DNA of 64,000 nucleotides from NCBI RefSeq assembly GCF_006385575.1, contig NZ_CP041040.1:992001-1056000 (forward strand), read 5' to 3'. Positions 24,421-32,202 of the stretch are shown here, one piece after another. This DNA comes from Microbacterium foliorum. GTDB lineage: Bacteria > Actinomycetota > Actinomycetes > Actinomycetales > Microbacteriaceae. Within the stretch, counting starts at the first letter, position 1. The number at the start of each line of letters is the position of its first letter. The position numbers and the translations under genes were made by a program. The notes under the pieces are model-generated. The model did no database searches. It was not told the DNA's origin and saw only the letters and a list, made by a program, of their open reading frames with translations.

Positions 24421-25027
24421 TAAGGACGATGACTACGCCGCACTGGTGGTGCCTGCGGATTCGGAGATCCAGACTCTCGACGACTTCGTCGAGGTCTGGG
24501 AGGCCGATCCGCAGGGAACGTCGATCGCGGGCGGATCGCTCGGCTCGATCGATCATCTGATGACGGGCACACTCGCCAGCAGGATCGGCATCGAGCCGAC
24601 GCAGGTGAACTACATCGCGTACTCCGGAGGCGGGGAGGCGCTCTCGGCGATGCTGTCCCACACCACCACGGGTGGCATGTCGGGCTACAACGAGATCGCC
24701 GGTCAGGTGGAGGCCGGCCAGCTCCGCGTGCTGGCCGTGTCGTCGGCGGAGCGGATGGAAGGCGTCGATGTGCCGACGTTCATCGAGCAGGGGATCGACG
24801 TGAGCATGTCGAACTGGCGGGGTTTCGTCGCACCCCCAGGACTCGACGAGGCGCAGATCGAGGAGCTGTCGGCGATCGTCGACGAGATGCGCGACTCGGA
24901 CGCCTGGCAGGAAGTGCTCGAGCGCAACAACCGGACGGATTCGTACCTGCCGGGGGCGGACTTCACGACCTACCTCGAGGAGCAACAGGACGAGGTCGAC
25001 ATCATCATCGAGGAGCTGGGACTGTGA
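24421..25027 (+). pseudogene. tctC: Tripartite tricarboxylate transporter substrate-binding protein TctC, 5' half missing
   Basis: About 200 codons of the C-terminal lobe remain, starting around KDDDYAALVVPADSE and running through AGGSLGSIDHL, NYIAYSGGGEALSAML and WRGFVAPPGLD to the normal end. TctC proteins are about 320-330 residues with a secretion signal; here the signal and first lobe are missing. The sequence joins directly to the truncated, oppositely oriented kinase gene at about 24415-24424. Without a signal peptide the product could not reach the outside. The stop overlaps the GTG of tctB by 4 bases, so the original operon order tctC-tctB-tctA is preserved. Confidence 0.82.
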
Positions 25028-25713
25028 CTGTGACCGACGAGACCTTCTCCGATCGCGACATCGGACCTGCCGTCACCTTCCGTCTGCGACGCGACTCCTG
25101 GTGGACCGGGCGAGGGGATCTCGCCGTCGGCATCCCCACCCTCGTGGCTGCGGGTCTGCTGCTGCTCGGCACGGTGACGATGGACGTGCGCGGCGAATCG
25201 GAGCCCGGACCGCAGTTCTTCCCGGTCATCGTCATCGGTCTGCTGGTGCTCACCGGCGGGTGGCTCACGATCGCCGCCCTGCTGCCTCGGCGCAGCGAGC
25301 CGGAGGTCTGGCACCGCCCCGACATCTCCGAAGACATGCTCGCCGATCTCTCCGGTACGAACACCGAGGTCATCCAGCTCGAGGCGTCGAGGCGGCGGTT
25401 CCGCAGGGGTCGGGCGGATGCTCCGCCGGTGACGACGGATGCCGTCGCTGCCGAAGACCAGGCGCCGGCTTTCGACTGGCGTACCTTCGGTCTGGTGCTG
25501 GGCGCCGTGGTCGTCTTCGCGGTGATGCTCGAACCGGTCGGGTGGATCCTCAGCGCCACGCTGCTGTTCTGGATCGTGGCCTACGCGCTCGGCAGCAGGA
25601 GACCGGTGTTCGACATCGGCGTCGGACTGCTGCTGAGCTCTCTCGTCCAGCTCGCCTTCGGCGCGGGCCTGGGCCTCAACCTGCCGTCGGGCTTCATCGG
25701 ATGGATCTTCTGA
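25024..25713 (+). CDS. tctB: Tripartite tricarboxylate transporter small membrane subunit TctB
   Basis: A 229-residue protein with four membrane segments (about 33-50, 63-84, 150-185 as two, 200-222), the TctB layout, with an unusually long hydrophilic loop between segments 2 and 3 (about residues 90-145). With TctA it forms the sodium- or proton-driven permease that receives substrate from TctC. Start is the GTG overlapping the tctC stop (GTGA). Promoter and first gene of this operon are damaged, so expression is uncertain. Confidence 0.88.
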   Translation: MTVTDETFSDRDIGPAVTFRLRRDSWWTGRGDLAVGIPTLVAAGLLLLGTVTMDVRGESEPGPQFFPVIVIGLLVLTGGWLTIAALLPRRSEPEVWHRPDISEDMLADLSGTNTEVIQLEASRRRFRRGRADAPPVTTDAVAAEDQAPAFDWRTFGLVLGAVVVFAVMLEPVGWILSATLLFWIVAYALGSRRPVFDIGVGLLLSSLVQLAFGAGLGLNLPSGFIGWIF

Positions 25714-25714
25714 C

Positions 25715-27244
25715 ATGGACCAGATCACGCTTCTGCTGGAGGGCTTCGCCGGAGCCCTCACACCGATCAATCTCCTCTGGGTGCTGGTCGGAGCGGTGCT
25801 CGGCACCGCGGTCGGGGTGCTCCCCGGGCTCGGTTCATCGATGGCCGTGGCGCTGCTGCTGCCGATCACGTTCAGCCTCGACCCCATCGCAGCCTTCATC
25901 ATGTTCGCAGGCATCTACTTCGGCGGTCTGTTCGGCGACTCGACAGCGGGCATCCTGCTGAACACACCGGGCAACTCCTCGGCGATCGCCTCGTCTTTCG
26001 AGGGCAACCGCATGGCGCGCAGTGGACGCGCCGGCAAGGCGCTGGCGACTGCCGCCATCGGTGCGTTCCTCGGCGGCATCCTCGCCACACTGGTCACCGT
26101 GTTCGCGATGCCGCTGCTCGTCTCGATGGCGACGATGTTCGGCCCGGCGGAGTACTTCGCGCTCGCCGCCTTCGCGTTCCTCGCCGTCAGCTCGGTGGTC
26201 TCGGAGTCCATCATCCGCGGCCTGCTCTCGCTCGGGGTGGGCCTGGCGCTGGTGCTCATCGGCATCGACGGTCCGAGCGGCACGGAACGCTTCACCTTCG
26301 GCATCCCGCAGCTGTTCGACGGCCTGTCGATCGTGGTGATCACCGTGGGGCTCCTCGCGCTCGGTGAGGTGTTCGCCGTGGCCTCCCGCATCCACACCGA
26401 AGACGGGTCGGCGCAGACGATCGCACAGGGCCGCGCGCGCCTGAGCTGGTCGGACTTCCGTCGCGCGCTGCCGGCGTGGCTGCGCGGCACGGGCTTCGGG
26501 CTGCCGTTCGGGATCATCCCTGCCGGCGGTGCCGAGGTGCCGACCTTCCTGGCCTACGGACTGGAGAAGCGGCTGGCGAAGGCGGGGAACGACACGGATT
26601 TCGGCACGGTGGGGAGCATTCGCGGCGTCGCCGCCCCGGAGGCCGCCGCGAACGCGACGGCGGGTACCGCGATGGGCGCTCTGCTCGCACTCGGCCTGCC
26701 GACCTCGGCGACGGCGGCGATCATGCTCGCCGCCTTCCAGCAGTACGGACTGCAGCCGGGGCCGCTGCTCTTCACACGCACCCCGGAACTCGTGTGGACC
26801 CTGATCGCCTCGCTGTTCATCGGGCTGGTCGCCCTCTTGATCCTCAACATGGGCTTCGCGTCGCTGTGGGCCAAGCTGCTGCTGATCCCCAAGCACTATC
26901 TGTATGCGACGATCACCGTCCTCGCGGTGCTGGGCGTGTATGCGATGGGCTCGTCCGTCGTCGACGTCTGGGCACTCATCGCCATCGGTCTGATCGGCGT
27001 GCTGATGCGCCGCTTCCGCATCCCACTCGCCCCGGTGATGATCGCCGTGGTGCTCGGCCCGCTGGCGGAGACCGAGCTGCGCCGAGCGCTCGCCGTGTCG
27101 GCCGGGGACCCGATGGTGCTCGTCTCGAGCCCCTTCACGATCACCCTGTACGCGATCCTCGCGGTCATCGCCGGGATCTCGGTCGTGCAGCACATGCGCA
27201 ACCGCCGTCGGGTGGCCACCGCGGCCGAGTCGGTCACGGTGTGA
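25715..27244 (+). CDS. tctA: Tripartite tricarboxylate transporter large permease subunit TctA
   Basis: A 509-residue membrane protein with about 12 hydrophobic segments. TctA signatures are GVLPGLGSSMAVALLLPITF, the IYFGGLFGDSTAGILLNTPG stretch, and the duplicated second-half equivalent FGLPFGIIPAGGAEVPTFLAYG with AAPEAAANATAGTA. It begins one base after the tctB stop. It appears intact, so the transporter lacks only its binding protein. Confidence 0.93.
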   Translation: MDQITLLLEGFAGALTPINLLWVLVGAVLGTAVGVLPGLGSSMAVALLLPITFSLDPIAAFIMFAGIYFGGLFGDSTAGILLNTPGNSSAIASSFEGNRMARSGRAGKALATAAIGAFLGGILATLVTVFAMPLLVSMATMFGPAEYFALAAFAFLAVSSVVSESIIRGLLSLGVGLALVLIGIDGPSGTERFTFGIPQLFDGLSIVVITVGLLALGEVFAVASRIHTEDGSAQTIAQGRARLSWSDFRRALPAWLRGTGFGLPFGIIPAGGAEVPTFLAYGLEKRLAKAGNDTDFGTVGSIRGVAAPEAAANATAGTAMGALLALGLPTSATAAIMLAAFQQYGLQPGPLLFTRTPELVWTLIASLFIGLVALLILNMGFASLWAKLLLIPKHYLYATITVLAVLGVYAMGSSVVDVWALIAIGLIGVLMRRFRIPLAPVMIAVVLGPLAETELRRALAVSAGDPMVLVSSPFTITLYAILAVIAGISVVQHMRNRRRVATAAESVTV

Positions 27245-27253
27245 GGGGCGGAG

Positions 27254-28063
27254 TCAGTAGCTCGTGTGCGCGGTGGCGTCCTGGTCGGGGATCCACTCCG
27301 CCGCGAGCTTCTCCGTCGCACGCGCCAGGATCGACACGTCGGCTGCGACCAGAACGAAGGACGCGCCGGCGTCGAGGTAGCGGCGAGCCGTCGCCGGAGA
27401 GAATGCATTGACGCCGACGGGCTTTCCTGCACCGCGCACCGTCGTGATCGTCTGTTCGACGGCGGCGATGACATCCGGATGCTCCTGCTGCCCGAGCAGC
27501 CCCATGGATGCGGCCAGATCACTCGGACCGATGAACACCCCGTCGACCCCGTCGACCTCGGCGATCGCGCGGGAGTTGCGCACCGCGGCATCCGTCTCGA
27601 TCTGCACCGTGAGCGAGGTGATCTCGTGTGCACGCTGCAGGTAGTTCTCGATCCGATTGAACTGCGCGGCGCGAGCCAGCGCGCTGCCGACCCCTCGGGT
27701 GCCGAGCGGCGGGTAGCGCGTGGCAGCGACAGCCCTGGATGCCTCTTCTGCGGTGTTCACCATCGGCACCAGCAGATTCTGGGCTCCCAGATCGAGGACC
27801 TGCTTGATGAGCACCGGATCATTCGCAGCCAGCCGCACCACCGGGGTGATCGGGTACGGCGCGACGGCCTGCAGCAGCGAGAGGATCGACTCCAGTCCGA
27901 TCGGGCTGTGCTCGCCGTCGATCAGCGTCCAGTCGAGACCGGAGCCCGCGACGATCTCGGCGACGATCGGACTCCCCGAGCAGATCCATGCGCCGATCAG
28001 CGGTCGTTCGGATGCAGCGAGTCGATCGCGGAACGACGGTGAGGGGTTCAGATGAAGCGGCAT
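27254..28063 (-). CDS. hpaI: 4-hydroxy-2-oxoheptane-1,7-dioate aldolase (HpcH/HpaI family)
   Basis: A 269-residue metal-dependent class II aldolase, expected to split 4-hydroxy-2-oxoheptanedioate to pyruvate and succinic semialdehyde, the last step of homoprotocatechuate degradation. Motifs: LIDGEHSPIG with catalytic/metal residues, VVRLAANDP, LVPMVNTAEEA, QIETDAAVRN and GVFIGPSDLAASMG. It overlaps hpaH by 16 bases as last gene of the leftward hpa operon and converges with tctA 9 bases away. Confidence 0.9.
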   Translation of the reverse strand: MPLHLNPSPSFRDRLAASERPLIGAWICSGSPIVAEIVAGSGLDWTLIDGEHSPIGLESILSLLQAVAPYPITPVVRLAANDPVLIKQVLDLGAQNLLVPMVNTAEEASRAVAATRYPPLGTRGVGSALARAAQFNRIENYLQRAHEITSLTVQIETDAAVRNSRAIAEVDGVDGVFIGPSDLAASMGLLGQQEHPDVIAAVEQTITTVRGAGKPVGVNAFSPATARRYLDAGASFVLVAADVSILARATEKLAAEWIPDQDATAHTSY

Positions 28064-28833
28064 GCGATCGTTCCCATCGGTCCGTAATCGCACAGCACCT
28101 CGTCGCCGCGCGACACCCACATCGGGCGTGTGAACGATCCTGCCAGGATGATCTCGCCAGCCTCGAGACGCGCGCCGTGCTGGTGGAACTTGTTCGCGAG
28201 CCATGCGACCCCGGTTGCCGGATGGCCGAGCACGCCGGCTGCGACGCCGGTCTCCTCGATCTCGCCGTTGCGCGACAGCACGCCGGGCACCCAGCGCAGG
28301 TCGATCTCGTCCGGCCGCCTGCGCACGGTGCCGAGCACCATCGCGCCATAGGCGGCGTTGTCGCTGATCGTGTCGACGATCGTGCGGCCCTCGAGCTCGA
28401 TGTGCGAGTTCAGCACCTCGAGCGCCGGAACCGCATAGTCGATCGCCGCGAGGGCGTCGTCGAGCGTGCAGTCGGGACCCTCGAGCGGATGCTTGAGCAC
28501 GAACGCCAGCTCGACCTCGATGCGCACGTTCGAGAAGTGGTCGACCGGGATCTCGGCGCCCGACTCGTAGACCGTGTCGTCGAACATCACGCCGTAGTCG
28601 GGCTCGGTGATGCCGGTGGCCTGCTGCATCGCTTTGGACGTCAGGCCGATCTTGCGGCCGACCAGGCGGCGTCCGGCGGCGATCTGCGAGTCACGCCACA
28701 CGCCCTGGATCGCGTAGGAGTCCTCGACGGTCGCGTCGGGGTAGCGCGCCGTGATGCGCGGGATCACCGAGTGCGTCCGGTCGGCCTCGGCCAGTTCTGC
28801 GGCGATCTGCGTGACGGTGTCTGCTGACAGCAT
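28048..28833 (-). CDS. hpaH: 2-oxohept-4-ene-1,7-dioate hydratase
   Basis: A 261-residue member of the HpaH/MhpD hydratase family (FAH-like fold), adding water to the ring-cleavage product to form the HpaI substrate. Motifs: GRKIGLTSKAMQQ, DYGVMFDD, the metal-binding VRIEVELAFVL, ALEVLNSHIE and ILAGSFTRPMW. A ribosome site GAGGAGG precedes the ATG by 8 bases. It follows hpaD by 11 bases. Confidence 0.92.
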   Translation of the reverse strand: MLSADTVTQIAAELAEADRTHSVIPRITARYPDATVEDSYAIQGVWRDSQIAAGRRLVGRKIGLTSKAMQQATGITEPDYGVMFDDTVYESGAEIPVDHFSNVRIEVELAFVLKHPLEGPDCTLDDALAAIDYAVPALEVLNSHIELEGRTIVDTISDNAAYGAMVLGTVRRRPDEIDLRWVPGVLSRNGEIEETGVAAGVLGHPATGVAWLANKFHQHGARLEAGEIILAGSFTRPMWVSRGDEVLCDYGPMGTIACRFI

Positions 28834-28844
28834 CCGTGCCCTCC

Positions 28845-30008
28845 TCAGAGCTGGTGGCCGAGCTTGTACTCGCCCTGCTTGTACTCGGGCATGGCCTCGT
28901 CGTCGTCGGGACGTGTGTACGAGAAACCGTCGGCGCCGATCGTGACGGCCATCTCCGAGCTGTCGGTGCGCGCGACGACCGGCTGGGGGTTGCCGTCGAG
29001 GTCGAGCACGAGCGAGGCCTCGGTGTACCAGGAGGGGACGACCGGGTTGCCCCACCAGTCGCGACGCTGGTTGTCGTGCACGTCCCACGTGATGACGGGG
29101 TTGTCGGGGTCGCCCGTGTAGTAGTCCTGCGTGTACACCTCTACGCGATGGCCGTCGGGGTCGCGCAGGTACAGGTAGAAGGCGTTCGAGACGCCGTGGC
29201 GGCCGGGGCCGCGCTCGATCGCGTCGGAGCGGCGCAGTGCTCCGAGCTTGTCGCAGATCGCGAGGATGTTGTGCTTCTCGTGGGTCGCGAAGCACACGTG
29301 GTGCATGCGCGGCCCGTCTCCGCCGGTCATGGCCGTGTCGTGCACGGTCGGCTTGCGGCGCATCCAGGCCGCGTAGACCGTGCCCTCGTCGTCCTGGATG
29401 TCCTCCGTCACACGGAAGCCCAGGTCCTGCATGAACTTCACGGCGCGGGGCACATCGGGGGTGACCTGGTTGAAGTGGTCGAGACGCACGAGCTCGCCGG
29501 GGATGTGCAGGTCGTACCGCCACGACATCCGCTCGACGTGGTCGGACTGGTGGAAGAACTCGATCGGGAAGCCGAGCGGATCGACCACGCGCACCGATTC
29601 ACCCACGCCCTTGACGAAGCCCTCGGGGTTGCGACGCACGTCGCAGCCAAGCTCGGTGTAGAACGCCACCGCGAGATCGAGGTCGGCGGCCGAGCGCACG
29701 CGGTACGAGAAGGCCGCCACCGCGGCGATCGGCCCCTTGCGCAGCACGAGGTTGTGGTGGATGAACTCCTCGGTCGAGCGGAGGTAGATCGCCTCGTCGT
29801 CCTCCTCCGTGACGTACAGGCCCAGCACGTCGACGTAGAAGACCCGCGACGCGGCCAGGTCGGTGACCACCAGCTCCATGTAGGCGCAGCGCAGCACGTC
29901 AGGAGGAGTACTCTCGGGGGTCGGAACGGGGTTGTCGGTCTGGATCGGAGCCTCCTGGCTCACGTAGTAGCCCGAGGAGGTCAGCGTCTTCGCAGTCTTG
30001 TCGGTCAT
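28845..30008 (-). CDS. hpaD: 3,4-dihydroxyphenylacetate (homoprotocatechuate) 2,3-dioxygenase, vicinal oxygen chelate type
   Basis: A 387-residue extradiol dioxygenase opening the ring of 3,4-dihydroxyphenylacetate. It has two VOC modules; the 2-His-1-Glu metal site can be placed at RLDHFNQV, RMHHVCFA and HRVEVYTQDY, as in the Mn/Fe enzymes of Arthrobacter and Brevibacterium. The C-terminal region closing the active site (WDVHDNQRRDWWGNPVV) is present. It sits third in the leftward hpa operon between hpaE and hpaH. Confidence 0.94.
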   Translation of the reverse strand: MTDKTAKTLTSSGYYVSQEAPIQTDNPVPTPESTPPDVLRCAYMELVVTDLAASRVFYVDVLGLYVTEEDDEAIYLRSTEEFIHHNLVLRKGPIAAVAAFSYRVRSAADLDLAVAFYTELGCDVRRNPEGFVKGVGESVRVVDPLGFPIEFFHQSDHVERMSWRYDLHIPGELVRLDHFNQVTPDVPRAVKFMQDLGFRVTEDIQDDEGTVYAAWMRRKPTVHDTAMTGGDGPRMHHVCFATHEKHNILAICDKLGALRRSDAIERGPGRHGVSNAFYLYLRDPDGHRVEVYTQDYYTGDPDNPVITWDVHDNQRRDWWGNPVVPSWYTEASLVLDLDGNPQPVVARTDSSEMAVTIGADGFSYTRPDDDEAMPEYKQGEYKLGHQL

Positions 30009-30022
30009 TGCAGCGTCCTTGC

Positions 30023-31519
30023 TCAGTTCTTGCCGAAGGTCGGGTTGTGGGCACCGCCGAGCGTGATGTGCACGCTCTGCTGGTCGGTGTAGAAGTCGAT
30101 CGAGCGGTAGCCGCCCTCGTGACCGAGACCCGAGGCCTTGACGCCACCGAACGGGGTGCGCAGGTCGCGCACGTTGTTGCTGTTCAGCCACACCATGCCG
30201 GCCTCGACGGACTGCGAGAAGTTGTGGGCGCGCTTCAGATCGTTCGTCCAGATGTACGCGGCGAGCCCGTACTTCGTGTTGTTCGCGAGTGCCAGCGCCT
30301 CCTCATCGGAGTCGAACGGCGTGATCGCGACGACGGGTCCGAAGATCTCCTCCTGGAAGATGCGGGCGTCGGGGGAGACATCGGCGAACACCGTCGGTGC
30401 GACGAAGTTGCCCGTATCGAAACCCTCGGGGCGGCCGCCGCCGGCGACGAGGCGGCCCTCGGTCTTGCCGATCTCGACGTAGCTCATGACCTTGTCGTAG
30501 TGCTCGGGGTGCACGAGGGCGCCGACCTCGGTCGCCGGGTCGTGCGGGTAGCCGACCTTGACGCGCTTCGCCTGCGCGGCGTACTTCTCGACGAACTCCT
30601 CATAGATCGAGCGCTCGACCAGGATGCGGGATCCCGCTGTGCAGCGCTCGCCGTTGAGGGAGAAGACGCCGAAGATCGTCGCGTCGACCGCGGCCTCGAG
30701 GTCGGCGTCGGCGAACACGACGGCGGGCGACTTGCCGCCGAGCTCCATCGAGAGTCCCTTGAGGAACGGGGCGGCGTTGCCGAAGATCAGCTGCCCGGTC
30801 GAGCTCTCGCCGGTGAACGAGATGAGCGGCACGTCGGGGTGTTTGACGAGCGCGTCTCCGGCGTCCTCGCCGAGACCGTTGACGAGGTTGAAGACGCCCG
30901 CAGGCAACCCGGCCTCCTCGAAGATCCCGGCCCAGAGCGAGGCGGAGAGCGGTGTGAACTCGGCGGGCTTGAGCACCACGGTGTTGCCGGTCGCGAGTGC
31001 GGGGCCGAGCTTCCACGACTCGAGCATGAACGGCGTGTTCCACGGCGTGATGAGCCCGGCGACGCCGATCGGCTTGCGGTTGACGTAGTTCATCTGCTTG
31101 CCGGGCACCTTGAAGGCGTCATCGGACTGCGCGACGATCAGGTCGGCGAAGAAGCGGAAGTTCTCGGCGGCTCGGCGGGCCTGTCCGAGCGCCTGGGTGA
31201 TCGGCAGCCCCGAGTCGTACGACTCGAGCTCGGCGAGACGGGCGTCGCGCGATTCGACGATGTCGGCGATCCGGTGCAGCACGCGCGAGCGCTCGCGGGG
31301 GAGCATTCGCGGCCAGGGACCCTCGTCGAACGCGCGCTTCGCTGCCGCGACGGCGAGCTCGATGTCGGCCTTCTTGCCGGCGGCCGCCGTGGTGTAGGTC
31401 TTGTTCGTCACCGGGTCGAGCACGTCGAAGGTGTCGCCGTCGACCGAGTCGACGAACGCGCCGTCGATGTAGTGCTGGATGTGCTCGGGCAGGTCGGCGG
31501 GGATGCGGGAATCGGTCAT
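30023..31519 (-). CDS. hpaE: 5-carboxymethyl-2-hydroxymuconate semialdehyde dehydrogenase
   Basis: A 498-residue NAD-dependent aldehyde dehydrogenase that oxidises the ring-opened semialdehyde. Family signatures: ITPWNTPFMLESWKLGPAL, the general base in MELGGKSP, the catalytic cysteine in NGERCTAGSR and EIFGPVVAITPF. A ribosome site AGGAGA precedes the ATG. It overlaps the gntR stop by 4 bases. Assignment to this substrate relies on the operon. Confidence 0.92.
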   Translation of the reverse strand: MTDSRIPADLPEHIQHYIDGAFVDSVDGDTFDVLDPVTNKTYTTAAAGKKADIELAVAAAKRAFDEGPWPRMLPRERSRVLHRIADIVESRDARLAELESYDSGLPITQALGQARRAAENFRFFADLIVAQSDDAFKVPGKQMNYVNRKPIGVAGLITPWNTPFMLESWKLGPALATGNTVVLKPAEFTPLSASLWAGIFEEAGLPAGVFNLVNGLGEDAGDALVKHPDVPLISFTGESSTGQLIFGNAAPFLKGLSMELGGKSPAVVFADADLEAAVDATIFGVFSLNGERCTAGSRILVERSIYEEFVEKYAAQAKRVKVGYPHDPATEVGALVHPEHYDKVMSYVEIGKTEGRLVAGGGRPEGFDTGNFVAPTVFADVSPDARIFQEEIFGPVVAITPFDSDEEALALANNTKYGLAAYIWTNDLKRAHNFSQSVEAGMVWLNSNNVRDLRTPFGGVKASGLGHEGGYRSIDFYTDQQSVHITLGGAHNPTFGKN

Positions 31520-32202
31520 GACTCGTCTCCTGAGTTGTGGTGAGAACGGGCGTGCAGGGCGTCGAGGAAGGCATCCCTCGTGCGCAGGCGGTGGTTGCGG
31601 GCGGCGAGCTCGATCTCGAGCGGGTCGGCACCCGCTCGGATGAGCTCGAGGATCTGTGTGTGCTCCTCGACGGAGTGCTGGGCACGGCCGGGCACATACG
31701 CGAACGTCGAGTCGCGGATGCCGGAGAGACGCGCCCATCCTCTGTGCACGAGATCGAGCAGATGCGGGTTCGGGCAGGGCTGGAAGAGCAGGGAGTGGAA
31801 CTGCCTGTTGAGTTCGGTGAACGCGTGCGCATCGAGGTGACCGAGCATCTGCGTCATCCGCTTGTTGACCGCCTCCGCTGCGTCGAGCGTCGCATCCTCG
31901 AGCAGGGGCGCGGACAGGGCCGTGGCGGCGCCCTCGACCAACCCCAGCGTCTCCATGGTGTGGGCGTACTCGCTCTCGTCGACGAGCGTGACACGGGCGC
32001 CGACGTTGCGCTCGAAAGTCACGAGACCCTCGGCTTCGAGGCGGCGGATGGCTTCGCGCACCGGCACGACGCTCATGCCCAGCTCTTCCGCCAGCGATCC
32101 CAGCACGAGGCGGTAGCCGGGCCCGAAGATGTGGCCGGAGATGCGCGACCGGATCCAGGCATAGGCCTGCTCCGACTTGCTCGCGTTGGACACGGTGGTC
32201 AT
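31516..32202 (-). CDS. GntR family transcriptional regulator (FadR/FCD subfamily)
   Basis: A 228-residue regulator with an N-terminal winged helix (LGSLAEELGMSVVPVREAIRRLEAEGLV) and an all-helical FCD ligand domain (about 85-215) whose histidines and Asp/Asn (ELNRQFHSLLF, HTQILELIRAG) bind a metal and usually a carboxylate effector. It overlaps both neighbours by 4 bases and so is cotranscribed within the hpa operon, suggesting autoregulation by a pathway intermediate. Confidence 0.9.
   Translation of the reverse strand: MTTVSNASKSEQAYAWIRSRISGHIFGPGYRLVLGSLAEELGMSVVPVREAIRRLEAEGLVTFERNVGARVTLVDESEYAHTMETLGLVEGAATALSAPLLEDATLDAAEAVNKRMTQMLGHLDAHAFTELNRQFHSLLFQPCPNPHLLDLVHRGWARLSGIRDSTFAYVPGRAQHSVEEHTQILELIRAGADPLEIELAARNHRLRTRDAFLDALHARSHHNSGDES

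Noticed and set aside
24421..24985. Minus-strand extension of the kinase frame
   Set aside because: This stretch is antisense to TctC and carries no membrane segment or sensor domain, so it is not the real kinase N-terminus.
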